Positions 43,347 to 52,734 of a stretch of 64,000 nucleotides of DNA are shown here, one piece after another. The notes below the pieces were generated by a model. That model was not told the DNA's origin. It was given only the letters and a program-made list of their open reading frames with translations, and made no database searches. Origin of the DNA: Venturia oleaginea (lineage: Eukaryota; Ascomycota; Dothideomycetes; Venturiales; Venturiaceae); NCBI GenBank assembly GCA_013176395.1, contig JABMLP010000010.1, positions 186,001 through 250,000 of the forward strand, given 5' to 3'. Position numbers and translations under genes: made by a program. Within the stretch, counting starts at the first letter, position 1; every line of letters begins with the position of its first letter.

Positions 43347-44749
43347 CACGGGTTGGCCGGAATTGACGGCGCATAGACCCCTGACCTTCATCCGATCTCT
43401 AAAACAACACGTAGATTCCATGTGAACCACCACATTATGGCTCCCACAACGCCGAAAAAGAAGCTACCAAAGACTGATCGTCGAGAATATGATACCGTGA
43501 AGCGAAATCGATTTTTTCAAGCCCTTGACTCCGCTAGTCCCTCCTCTAGCTTTAGATCTATTTGCCACCTTCCTGGAATCAACATCCCAACTCCCACCGG
43601 CCGTAGATGGCGGAAAACCCGAGAAGATTGGGGCAATAAAGCGCTTAGAACAACAAGAAAGAGGAGTTCTATCTTAGGAAGAAAAAGCTTGGTATCTGCC
43701 TCTGATTTAGAGAAGATAATTGACCAAGATGACCCAACACACGAGATGGGCTACCGAGATCAAGTCGAAGAACTCAATTTGGAAGCCGCACCACGAACTT
43801 TACGTCGCCACGCCAATCAGATAGGAGCCAAACGATTCAAAAAGAAGTTTCAAAAGAGAATTAGCAAAAAGAATCAAGCCCTCCGCCGTCAGTACGGCCA
43901 AGAACACCTCACCGCCACGATTTCAGGCTTTTGGTCTCGCATTTGGTTCACAGACGAGGCTGACTTCCAGTCAAAGCAGCTGATGGAAGAGCCCGAGTAC
44001 GAGCTACGTAAACCCGGGCAAGAAAAGTCTATAAATGAGTCAAAAGGCACAGGTTTAGACATCACAATCCACGTCGCCGGCGGAGTCAACTACAACCACA
44101 AAGGTAGCCTCATATTCTACAAAGATCCTGTTGAGCCCTCAGAGAAGCAGCGGGCTCCTACCAAGCCTAAGCAACTCAAGTACGAGCTGGATACTGCCTT
44201 TGCAGAGCGCTGCAAGGTCTACGATGACTGGAAGGCAAAACAGGATGCTACACCAAAAGGAAACTGCATGTCGCATGTCTTTTACGCTGAAAAGATACTG
44301 CCACAACATATTAAGGCTATACAGGACTTGGAGGCAAAGCACAAGTGCAGATACTGGCTACAGGAGGATGGCGATCCATCGCACGGAATCAACTCACTAA
44401 ACTCACCTCCAGCCCTCCTTAAACGCGAAGCAGATCTCTTATTACTCACCCACCCTCCAGAGTCACTACATTTGAACCCTATAGAAGCTTGTTGGAACAT
44501 CATGAAGGGTAGATTGGTTGGTAGAAAGTGGACAACGGTGGCCCAATTCAAGGCAGATATTCAGGCAGAATGGGACTGTATTACACTTAAACAAATTCGT
44601 GACCGCATGAGGGAGATGCCCCAGCGCTGTAGATCAATTATTGAGCAGCCTCAAGTGCGAATTCAAAGCGCTTTGTGGTGATATCTGTACATTACTCTAA
44701 AATCACATATTGAGGCGGTCTGTGCGCCGTCAATTCTGGCCAACCTGTG
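43347..44749 (+). mobile_element. IS630/Tc1-type DNA transposon inside gypsy RT
   Basis: 1403 bp with ~32-bp terminal inverted repeats: CACGGGTTGGCCGGAATTG at the left and CACAGGTTGGCCAGAATTG at the right when reversed, three mismatches in the repeat. Bases ATG flank both ends (43344-43346 and 44750-44752), giving a 3-bp target duplication, or 4 bp (ATGC) if the first C is host DNA. Excision of element plus one copy restores the RT sequence LDVNAAFHKIR exactly. The single transposase frame is intact, so this is a young insertion. Confidence 0.85.
43437..44681 (+). CDS. DDE-superfamily transposase (IS630/Tc1-like)
   Basis: 414 codons, no break. ATG 43437 (MAPTTPKKKLPK) is preferred because the 15 bases of open frame upstream start with GTG. 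The N-terminal part (FFQALDSASPSSSFRSICHL, then GINIPTPTGRRWRK) looks like a helix-turn-helix DNA-binding region; a second basic region is RRHANQIGAKRFKKKF. Catalytic triad: WFTDEADF, YWLQEDGDPSHG and LNPIEACWNIMKGRLVG, with about 38 residues between the second Asp and the Glu. An insert of charged residues between the first and second Asp (PVEPSEKQRAPTKPKQ) is longer than in animal Tc1. Its intact frame and clean terminal repeats suggest it may still be active. Confidence 0.85.
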   Translation: MAPTTPKKKLPKTDRREYDTVKRNRFFQALDSASPSSSFRSICHLPGINIPTPTGRRWRKTREDWGNKALRTTRKRSSILGRKSLVSASDLEKIIDQDDPTHEMGYRDQVEELNLEAAPRTLRRHANQIGAKRFKKKFQKRISKKNQALRRQYGQEHLTATISGFWSRIWFTDEADFQSKQLMEEPEYELRKPGQEKSINESKGTGLDITIHVAGGVNYNHKGSLIFYKDPVEPSEKQRAPTKPKQLKYELDTAFAERCKVYDDWKAKQDATPKGNCMSHVFYAEKILPQHIKAIQDLEAKHKCRYWLQEDGDPSHGINSLNSPPALLKREADLLLLTHPPESLHLNPIEACWNIMKGRLVGRKWTTVAQFKADIQAEWDCITLKQIRDRMREMPQRCRSIIEQPQVRIQSALW

Positions 44750-45266
44750 ATGCTGCCTTCCACAAGATTCGAATCGCAACGGGAGATGAGTTCAAAACTG
44801 CCTTTCGAACTAGATATGGTCTATTTGAATGGCTAGTTACTCCCTTTGGCTTAACCGGTGCACCTGCATCTTTTCAACGGTATATAAACTATATCCTTCG
44901 ACGATACCTAGACGAGTTCTGCTCAGCTTATCTAGACGATATAGTAATATACTCTTCAAAGAACCTTAAAGACCATGAAGAAAAGACTGAAAAGATACTT
45001 CAAAGCTGCCTTAACGCTGGGTTATACCTTGATATTCGGAAGTGCGAGTTTAATACCAAACGAGTCAAGTATCTAGGCTTCGTTATAGATACTGAAACGG
45101 GCCTACACATGGATCCGGAGAAGATCAAAGCAATTAAAGAATGGGAACGTCCTACTAATCTACGAGGAGTACGTGGCTTCCTAGGCTTTACAAACTTCTA
45201 CCGTGACTTTGTAAAAGATAACTCAACAATAAGGGAGCCTCTGGTTCGCCTTACAAAGAAGAATAC

Positions 45267-45498
45267 TGTTACGCTGAACGAGCAAAACAGAGTTATTCGG
45301 AAGTAGATTCAACACGAACTTAACGATAGGAGCCGATGAACAGAACGAGTGTCACCCTGTGACTTGACTGTATTGACTGAGGAGGTTATCGTACACCGTA
45401 GCATCTGCATGCATATATATGCATGTCAATGCATTCCTTGGCATCTATCACGTGCACTATGCCTGAGGTATCAAGGACTGGCATGCCACTGTTCAACA
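45267..45498 (+). mobile_element. 232-bp solo LTR inside gypsy pol
   Basis: TGTTACGCTGAACG...CTGTTCAACA, with TG...CA ends and an exact 5-bp duplication AATAC on both sides (45262-45266 and 45499-45503). Deleting it plus one copy restores TKKNTPFLWGKEQ, the expected join from RT connection to RNase H. It contains a palindromic ATGCATATATATGCAT. No coding sequence, so it is a lone LTR or a very small TRIM-type element of a family not otherwise seen here, apart from sharing TGTTAC with the solo LTR at 33.4 kb. Confidence 0.75.
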
Positions 45499-45503
45499 AA
45501 TAC

Positions 45504-47724
45504 TCCATTTTTATGGGGAAAGGAGCAAGAAGAATCTTTTCAAAAACTTAAGGCAGAGTTTTGCAAAGAACCTGTCCTGTCTGCACTTGATGAAGATAAG
45601 CCTACGCGAGTAGAACCTGATGCTTCAGGCTGGGCTTCCGGAGCAGTACTTAGTCAAAAAGATGAGCTAGGTAACTGGAAACCATGTGGTTTCTTCTCTA
45701 CTAAGCACTTGCCAGCCGAATGCAATTATGATATCCACGACAAAGAACTTATGGCTATAGTCAAAGCTCTAGTCCATTGGACTAGCGAGCTACTTAGCCT
45801 AAGTAAGCCATTCATTATCCTCACAGATCACAAGAACCTTGAGAAGTTTATGGTAAAAAGGGAACTAAATGAAAGGCAAATGAGATGGGCGCAGATACTA
45901 GCTAAGTTTAACTTCAAACTAGGCTATCGCCCAGGCTCTGAATCTGTAGTTCCAGACGCCTTAACTCGAAGGGATCAAGATCTCCCAAAGGATATTCAAG
46001 ACCCAAGAATCGTTGAAAGAACTAGGACGTTATTACCTCCAAAGCTTTGGATTAACGTTCTAGAGGATAAGACTCCTGCAAGAGAAGAAGCTGCCCAAGA
46101 AAATGCTCAAGAAGTAGACAAAGAACCTATCCCCTTTATACAAAATCCCTTTCTCTCAGGTGATCTAAGGGATAGATGGGAAACTGCACTCGAAGGAGAT
46201 CTAGACTATAGACGTATTTTCCAAAGCGTTCTAAAGCAAGATAGGCAGTTCCCATCTAAGCTAAAGGTTCCTACTTCTATAGGAGATTGTAAAGTCGAAA
46301 ATAACCAGCTCTACTATAGAGACCGAATCTGGTTGCCCTCCTACGAGCCTCTCTTAACAGGAGTAATTCAAGAAATACACGATTCAGTCCTATCAGGGCA
46401 TCCTGGACGAGAAGCTACTATTGCTATTCTCTCCAGACAGTTCTACTGGCCGGGATTTGCTCAAGATATACGTCAGTTTATACGCAATTGTGACGTCTGC
46501 GGAAGAACTTCAGTCTGGCGAGACAAAAAGAAAGGTTTACTTAAACCTCTTCCTGTCCCTAGCCGTATCTGGCAAGATATTTCAGTAGACTTCATAGTCG
46601 AATTACCAGAGAGCCAAAGATGCACAAGACTCTGCGTTATTATTGACCGCTTGGGTAAAGGAACTATCCTGTTCCCAGTGCCTAAAGAACACTTTGGAGC
46701 TGAAGGATTTGCAAAACTATTTATGCAGAACTACGTAAGATTACACTGGCTTCCTAGATCTGTAGTCTCAGATAGGGACACGCAATTTGTTAATGCTTTC
46801 TGGAAAGAAGTTTGTCACCTTCTTAAGATAGAGAGAAGACTCTCTACAGCGTATCACCCTGAGACTGATGGATCTACGGAAAGAAGAAATCAAGAAGTTG
46901 AAGCCTATCTACGTAAGTTCTGTACATTTAGTCAGAACGACTGGGTCGAGCTCCTGCCTATTGCTCAAATATGCCTCGATAATAGACCAAACCAAGCTAC
47001 GGGCCTATCGCCTTTCTTCTTAACCCACGGTTATAACATTGAGCATATAGGAACTGTTGAAGCTCCCCAGGAAACCCCTAAGAATCCAAAAGAAAAAGCA
47101 CAAGATCTTGTAGCAAAATTGAAGGACGCACAAGAATGGGCAGAAACGTCAATGGTATCAGCTCAGCAACAGCAAGAATACTACTCTAATAGAGATCGTG
47201 CTCCGGCTGACTCTTTTAAAGTGGGAGACAAAGTCTGGCTCAACCTAAAGAACGTAAAAACCCTACGTCCTTGTAAGAAACTAGACTGGATTCATGGGAA
47301 GTATACAGTTACACGAGTTATCAACTCAATGTCTTACGAGCTTGATACACCCAGAGGAATCCACAACCGATTTCATACGTCTTTACTTAGGAGAGCTGGC
47401 ACAGATCCCCTACCTTCACAAATACAAGATAATACACAGCCGCCTCCTATAGTAACTGAACAAGGAGACGAGGAATACGGTATCGAGGCTATTCTAGCCG
47501 CAAGATGGCGCCGGCGAGGTCGACAACAAACGCGAGAAGTCTTAGTTAAGTGGGTAGGCTACGTTGATCCTACGTGGGAACCCCTTAGCGAACTCCAACA
47601 AACTACAGCTCTGGACGCTTTTGAAAGTGCCTACGGCAACGTTCTTGAAAACGACGGACCTATACTACGCCCTCAGAGACTACGCTCACATCGATCTACA
47701 AGAGAGGGGGGGAGGGTTGATTGA
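45504..47724 (+). pseudogene. gypsy RNase H, integrase and chromodomain
   Basis: An uninterrupted frame that has lost its upstream part. RNase H-like domain: PTRVEPDASGWASGAVLSQ (Glu where Asp is often seen at the first position), ECNYDIHDKELMAIVKAL, ILTDHKNLEKF, RPGSESVVPDALTRR. Integrase: zinc-binding part with HPGREATIAILSRQFYWPG and CDVCGR; catalytic core SVDFIVELPES, SVVSDRDTQFVNAFW and TERRNQEVEAYLRKF (D, D, E present); the GPY-like part ends near DTPRGIHNRFHTSLLRRA. A C-terminal chromodomain is EYGIEAILAARW, then REVLVKWVGYVDPTWEPLSE, which in chromoviruses directs integration to heterochromatin. The frame ends in the retroposon. Confidence 0.88.
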
Positions 47725-49322
47725 TTGATTGATTGATTTTATCCTACTCGGTTGCAGCCGCTTAATCACGCAGCTATGTCCGGTTAGGAGGACTTCATCA
47801 GACAGCCGACACGTGATAGATTATATAATCCACCGCGCCCCACTTCGCCCCGTTCACTGAAACAAGACCAGCTGTCCCCTCCGTCCTCCCTCTTTTCCCT
47901 TAACCAGTATCTCCAAATGCCCGCTGGCTCTTGTAGATACTGGTTATTCTGCTAGTATATCTGTGCTATGTAGACTCAAGAGGCAATGCCTCGTGTTTCG
48001 CTATCCTTCTACCTACAGTCTCCCTCTAATGCTCAGCTTTGTCTATCTGTTTCGCCTTATCCCTCAAGGCCAATGGGTTCCCTAAGTATGTTTCTGCTTG
48101 TGAAAGTTGCCTTGCACCAGATTCCTATGCGGCGGTGTATTTGGTTGTGTGATGCTGGAGACAATAGTAACCATCGTAGTCGTGATTTCGCTGCTTGGGT
48201 GTGATACTCCGGGTATGCCCGTGGACGAGGCTGTCTGGTAGCTGCCGTATTGTATGGCGCCGATCGTGCTATAGACCTGCCGTCTTATAGTCGGAGCCTA
48301 TCTGCTGCTAGTCGCTCTCCCTACTTGCTATATCGCGCTCCTACTCTTGCCAATGCCATAACTGGGACGCAACAGTCTGGGGAGAGGCTCAAGGCTACGT
48401 CTGCTGGCTTGTAGGGAGGGGATTTGCCGCCAATAAGCTCCTTCTATACGTCCTTACTGCTTACTGTGTTGCGCACCTACTCTTGCCAATGCCATAACTG
48501 GGACGCAACAGTTTGGGGAGAGGCTCAAGGCTCTGGACATTAGCTTGCAGCAGGACGGTTTGCGGAGACGATAGTAGATGAGGTTCTCTAGCAGCTGCCG
48601 TATCGTGTCGCACCGATTGTGTTGTAGACCTGTCGTCTTATAGTCGGAGCCTATCTGCTGCTAGTCGCTCTCCCTGCTTGCTATATCGCGCACCTACTCT
48701 TGCCACTGCCATAACTGGGACGCAACAGTCTGGGGAGAGGCTCAAGGCTACGTCTGCTAGCTTACAGGGAGGGGATTTGCCGCCAATAGGCTCCTTCTAT
48801 GCGTCCTTACTACTTACTGTGTCGCGCACCTACTCTTGCCAATGCCATAACTGGGAGGCAACAGTTTGGGGAGAGGCTCAAGGCTCTGGGCAACAGCTTG
48901 TAGCAGGACGGTTTGCCAAGACGTTGGGAGAGGTTGTCTAGTCGTTGCAGTGGTGTGTGGTGCCGATTGTTGCGCACCGGGCGTCTGGTGTTTGAGTTGT
49001 GTTGAAGGTATTGCCGTTCTAGCAGTGACTCGTCGACTCGGAGCGTTGCAGTGTCATCTGGGGTGATGGACTAGCCGGGAGATAGTGACTAGATGGTTGC
49101 TGTTGTCTTTGGTGGACGCATCGTTCGTGTAGCTTGCTCATGTATTCGTCTGCTTGCTCTGCCGTGGCCGCGACGGCGACTCTAGAGATATCTCATCGAC
49201 GCTGAGGGACGCGCGATGGCCTCTAGAGGCCGGAGCGGCCACTGGCAGAGGTGTTTTGATGATCTTTAGATGATACTTCTGTAAATTCCAAAAATTGAGT
49301 TCTCGCTGTGTGTGCTGTGTTC
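47717..49322 (-). mobile_element. 1.6-kb non-coding retroposon, copy 2
   Basis: Matches copy 1 at a constant offset of 13,809 bases from 33909/47718 to 35509/49318 with no gap; I noticed one substitution (C/T near 35456 versus 49265). Flanked by a 14-bp duplication AGAGGGGGGGAGGG (47703-47716 and 49323-49336) that belongs to the gypsy polypurine tract. (GATT)5 lies at the left end again, i.e. an (AATC)n tail on the minus strand, and there are a few extra bases (GTTC) at the other end. Non-coding on both strands. Confidence 0.8.
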
Positions 49323-49341
49323 AGAGGGGGGGAGGGGATAA
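49323..49341 (+). promoter_or_regulatory. gypsy polypurine tract
   Basis: Purine-rich AGAGGGGGGGAGGGGATAA ends exactly one base before the 3' LTR (TGTTAAGG at 49342), the position of the plus-strand primer for LTR retrotransposons. Its upstream part was duplicated by insertion of the retroposon. Confidence 0.75.
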
Positions 49342-49652
49342 TGTTAAGGGATGGAATCCTTCTCTCTAGCTTATCCATGACTGGATTTCCAATTGTTCTC
49401 TTGTTATTCTGCAAGCTGTCATGTTCTATTTTGCAAGCTGTCATGTTCTATTTCGCAAGCTGCCATGTTCTATTTTGCAAGCTGTCACGTTTCCATTTAA
49501 AGATACTTTCTAGAAGGATCTATTGTAAGAGGAGGATTATATATACGAGCTATCCTTCCTGTATTTACACTTTCTTCTCTGTACTTAGATACTTCGAAAT
49601 ACAAGCAGTCTTCTCTCACTTGCGAAACACCTTTGAGGGTTGAACTCTTACA
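49342..49652 (+). repeat. gypsy 3' LTR (311 bp)
   Basis: Same sequence as the 5' LTR except for about four instead of six 22-bp units and a rare substitution (TGTATTTACAC versus TGTACTTACAC). Followed by target copy CTTAC. Confidence 0.9.
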
Positions 49653-49905
49653 CTTACTATCTCTAATATCTCTTACTATCTCTAATATCTCTTACTATCT
49701 CTAATATCTCTTACTATCTCTAATATCTCTTACTATCTCTAATATCTCTTACTATCTCTAATATCTCTTACTATCTCTAATATCTCTTACTATCTCTAAT
49801 ATCTCTTACTATCTCTAATATCTCTTACTATCTCTAATATCTCTTACTATCTCTACCATCTCTTACTATTTTCACTATTTCTATTATCTTCTGCTATCAT
49901 TACTA
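49653..49905 (+). repeat. 19-bp satellite array
   Basis: About ten perfect copies of TTACTATCTCTAATATCTC, then degenerate CTATTTTCACTATTTC sequence. The same unit is found at 35.9 and 40.15 kb, so gypsy and LINE were inserted into one array. Confidence 0.88.
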
Positions 49906-50197
49906 TGTCAAAGGATAGATCCTTTCTCAACTTATCCTGGATGGATTCTTAGCACTACCTGGTAGTTTCCTGGTAGTCTTTCACATGCGCCTAGCAGGGA
50001 TTGTTTGAGGATTGTTTCACATGTATTTCTATTCCTTTCCATACTTGTCTGGACAGCATGTCCTTTTTTCTTATACGGAGGACATATATACTAGTCGTCC
50101 TTCCTACACTTACACTTTCTTCTCTGTACTTAGATACTTCGAAATACAAGCAGTCTTCTCTCACTTGCGAAACACCTTTGAGGGTTGAACTCTTACA
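49906..50197 (+). mobile_element. solo LTR of a related gypsy subfamily
   Basis: Begins TGTCAAAGGATAG and ends GAACTCTTACA, with a TATA-like ACATATATACTAG at the position where the gypsy LTR has ATTATATATACG. The 5' two thirds resemble the gypsy LTR only loosely, while the last ~90 bp (from TACACTTTCTTCTCTG) appear identical. The flanks do not match (TACTA left, CTTAC right). Confidence 0.65.
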
Positions 50198-50207
50198 CTT
50201 ACTATCT

Positions 50208-50336
50208 CTTCACCATCTTCACCATCTTCACCATCTTCACCATCTTCACCATCTTCACCATCTTCACCATCTTCACCATCTTCACCATCTTCACCATCTT
50301 CACCATCTTCACCATCTTCACCATCTTCACCATCTT
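50208..50336 (+). repeat. 9-bp minisatellite (TTCACCATC)n
   Basis: About fourteen perfect head-to-tail copies. All frames are open through it because the unit is a multiple of three, which explains the repetitive FTI, HHL or DGE open frames; none has gene context. Confidence 0.9.
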
Positions 50337-51724
50337 TACTATTTCTATTGTCTCCTACAATCTTCGATATCTCTTCCACCATTTATTCACTATCTCCTCG
50401 GTATATCTTGTAGATCCGGCATTCCAGGCTCGAGATCACGGCTTCACGTTGCCGCCTGGCGTAAGTAATTGGAAGCATCTTGGTTCTTGAAATAACCTTG
50501 ATGTGAGATGAAACTAAGATGATCTCAAACTTGCTTGTAGGTAAGAATAGATAAACGGACTTGGAGTTTTGAACTTTTCTTCTTATGGAACTGTACTGCC
50601 CGTGGGGTATAAGAAGACGTTATTTCCAATTCTTCCAACTCGAGATCGATCGCTAAATTTCTAGTACTTTAATACTTCTTCAGAAAATTTTCGCTATCAA
50701 TCTACTATCAAGAGATCTGGTTTCCGATCGATCAGGGCGTACCGAGACTCGTTATCCTCGCAGTGTCTAGATACTATCGAAAGTCGGACCAAGAAGAGAT
50801 CGCTTACGGGTATCGTCCATCATTGCTCTAGGCTGCGGCCTGGATCTTGAAGGGTGACATCCTATAAAGTACAGTATATTAAATAGCGCTATCGGATTTC
50901 AGTCGGGAGATATCGATTCTTATAGGATCTCTGACTAAGTTTAGAATTGTTCTTCCATTAGTAAGTGTTCACAAAGTATTAGAGGTTTCTCAACTCACCA
51001 CAAGCAAGGGTTCATATTTAAGAGCTGTTGTTAAGCATTTTGTCACGGCGAGCATTGAACCAGACAGAATGAACTAAGATTCCTTTTACTCAGTGTGATG
51101 AGAGAATATCAGATAGAGAGTAAGTGACTACGGGGCGCGCGAGTTGATGTTCCTCTCGCCACAGTGTGGCTGCGACACGTTGTCATGTGACAAAGATGGC
51201 CACCATGCCATGCCGTCACACATTGTCTCTACACGTCTACATATAGCTCTTTGACAAGGCCGCGTTTAAAAGGCGACCATAGACTTCGTTTAGAACTTGT
51301 AGATTTCCCAGTAAAACGGAGTGTCAGAATTTCCAAATATCGAATGATATCAATATCGTTTTGAGCGTGGATTTTCAATTTAGCTGGAACCAAAATGGAT
51401 AGGATCAAGAGAACTCAATGTGCGAGCACGTTTCGATGGAGGAGAGATAGAGCTGGAAGATTCAAGTATACTCGAATTAGTCTAGACAGCAGTAGCAATG
51501 CAGACCCTACTCAAATATCCCAACTTCTGCCGCGCCATTTTTCATCGATAACGACTTGATCTACATCACTATTGATTCAGTATATTCATACAATTCCCAC
51601 GTATCTAGAAAGCGGTATACGTACATGAGCATCCACACATCCCCCATGCGCAGAAGAGATTTCATCCAAACCTCCCCATCCCATCCCGAAAACGCCCTCG
51701 CTATACAAAAACCCAAACACGCCC
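50337..51724. other. intergenic, no gene recognised
   Basis: Right flank of the repeat island. AT-rich, short frames only; nothing I can support. Confidence 0.5.
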
Positions 51725-52334
51725 CTATTTCCTCGGCCCCTTAACCTTAACCTCAGGATGCTCCTTAACAACCTCCTCCGAAACCCTCACCTCCCCCAAC
51801 AACCCCCCAAACTTATCCACTCGTCTCCCCTGCTCATCAAGCCCCCACCACTCCCTATGAAACTTCTCTTGCTCCCGTCTCCTCTTCTCCTTGGCCTCTC
51901 TTTCCGCTCCGCGCTGATCGCGCGTGGCGAACCATTCTTCCCTCGCGCGGTCTTGTTCCTCTTGTGTGGCATGTTTGACCATGCAGGTGTTCATGCGGTT
52001 TTGTTCGGGGCGGCAGAAGAAGGTGGCTGTGAAGGTTCGGTTTAGGGCGCAGGCTGCGAATTCTAGAGGGTAGTTGTTAGTTTGGAGGTTGGGTGGTGGG
52101 ATGTGCAGTAGTGAAGAAGGATTTCAGTACATGTACGCTGTTTAGGTTCTTCATAGTGACAGGAACAAGAATTGACCTACCTCTGATCTCATCCGCGCAT
52201 ATCGTCCGTACTTTCTTGTAGTATATATCTCTGACTTGCTGTTCCTGGCTCGCGGAGAGGGGAAGTGGTGTACATGATTTCGATGGATCGCGAGATAATG
52301 ATTTCGGTATTTGCGGCTGTGGAGAGGTGGCCAT
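51725..52334 (-). CDS. cmc1: Cmc1-like twin CX9C mitochondrial protein
   Basis: Two exons, 52334-52181 and 52062-51725 (119-bp intron, GTAGGT...CTCTAG), 163 aa. Cmc1 acts in the mitochondrial intermembrane space in cytochrome c oxidase assembly and copper handling. Both CX9C motifs are complete: C-ADEIREFAA-C, whose second half is created by the splice, and C-RPEQNRMNT-C, each with nine residues between cysteines. The following MVKHATQEEQDRAREEWFAT is characteristic of fungal Cmc1. The C-terminal half is charged (EKRRREQEKFHREWWGLDE), longer than yeast Cmc1 (111 aa). No N-terminal presequence, in line with Mia40-dependent import. Confidence 0.88.
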
Positions 52335-52734
52335 TTAGTATATATTTGCGAGAGTCCAGGACTCTTGGATTGGGGTCTGAGAGCCAGTGCGGGATGTGTT
52401 GGAAGGATTGGACGTTTTGATGCTCGATTTGAGGTTCGCGTTCTTGAAGCTTCAAGCGAAGCACGGCTGAAGCATTATTTATTCGCGTACCCATACACCA
52501 AAGAGGGAAAAAAACATGCAGTTCACTTTGAGCTCACAATTTCAATTGTTGCGAAAGGAAGGGTGAATACACTAAGAAGAAGCAAATGAGTTGATTTCAT
52601 CCTTTGCAGGAGATAATGCACCACACAGGGTATATCCAACGCCTAGAAATGCTGCCAGTAACCCATTTTCTGCAGAATCCGTCCTTGCAGTTCAAACGCC
52701 TTAGTAGTACATCCCAGAGTTATCAGACAACAGA
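52335..52734. other. intergenic between Cmc1 and TAF9
   Basis: 400 bp holding the 5' flank of cmc1 and the 3' flank of taf9, both on the minus strand. No gene seen. Confidence 0.5.

Larger units (their letters stand above)
42830..45266 (+). pseudogene. gypsy reverse transcriptase, interrupted
   Basis: The pol frame opens at about 42830, overlapping the gag end by 70 bases in the +1 frame. Seen before the break: [59 protein letters not shown] and [10 protein letters not shown]. The DDE transposon then interrupts it at 43347-44749. The RT resumes as AAFHKIRIATGDEFKTAFRT, with TPFGLTGAPASFQRYINYIL and the catalytic YLDD (SAYLDDIVIYS), then GFLGFTNFYRDFVKDNS. It stops in the solo LTR after TKKNT. 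Confidence 0.85.
40204..49652 (+). mobile_element. Ty3/gypsy chromovirus-type LTR retrotransposon, nested insertions
   Basis: LTRs at 40204-40558 and 49342-49652 begin TGTTAAGGG and end CTCTTACA; the target duplication CTTAC lies at 40199-40203 and 49653-49657. Order: 5' LTR, repeated leader, gag-protease, RT, RNase H, integrase with chromodomain, polypurine tract, 3' LTR. Three later insertions break it: a DDE transposon (43347-44749) in the RT, a 232-bp solo LTR (45267-45498) before RNase H, and the 1.6-kb retroposon (47717-49322) in the polypurine tract. A one-base shift between gag and pol adds to the damage or is a programmed frameshift. The element cannot be autonomous now. Confidence 0.92.

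Noticed and set aside
45349..45506. Upstream start (45349) for the gypsy RNase H frame
   Set aside because: That start lies in the inserted 232-bp LTR; the protein before 45504 is LTR sequence, not gypsy.
49653..50336. Possible CRISPR array
   Set aside because: Repeats are contiguous satellites without unique spacers, and the genome is fungal.
33428..50336. Starship-type giant mobile element
   Set aside because: No DUF3435 tyrosine recombinase (captain) or cargo genes seen; the region is nested small elements.
50161..50490. Frames coding FTI, HHL or DGE repeats
   Set aside because: Direct translation of the 9-bp minisatellite, open in every frame by arithmetic.
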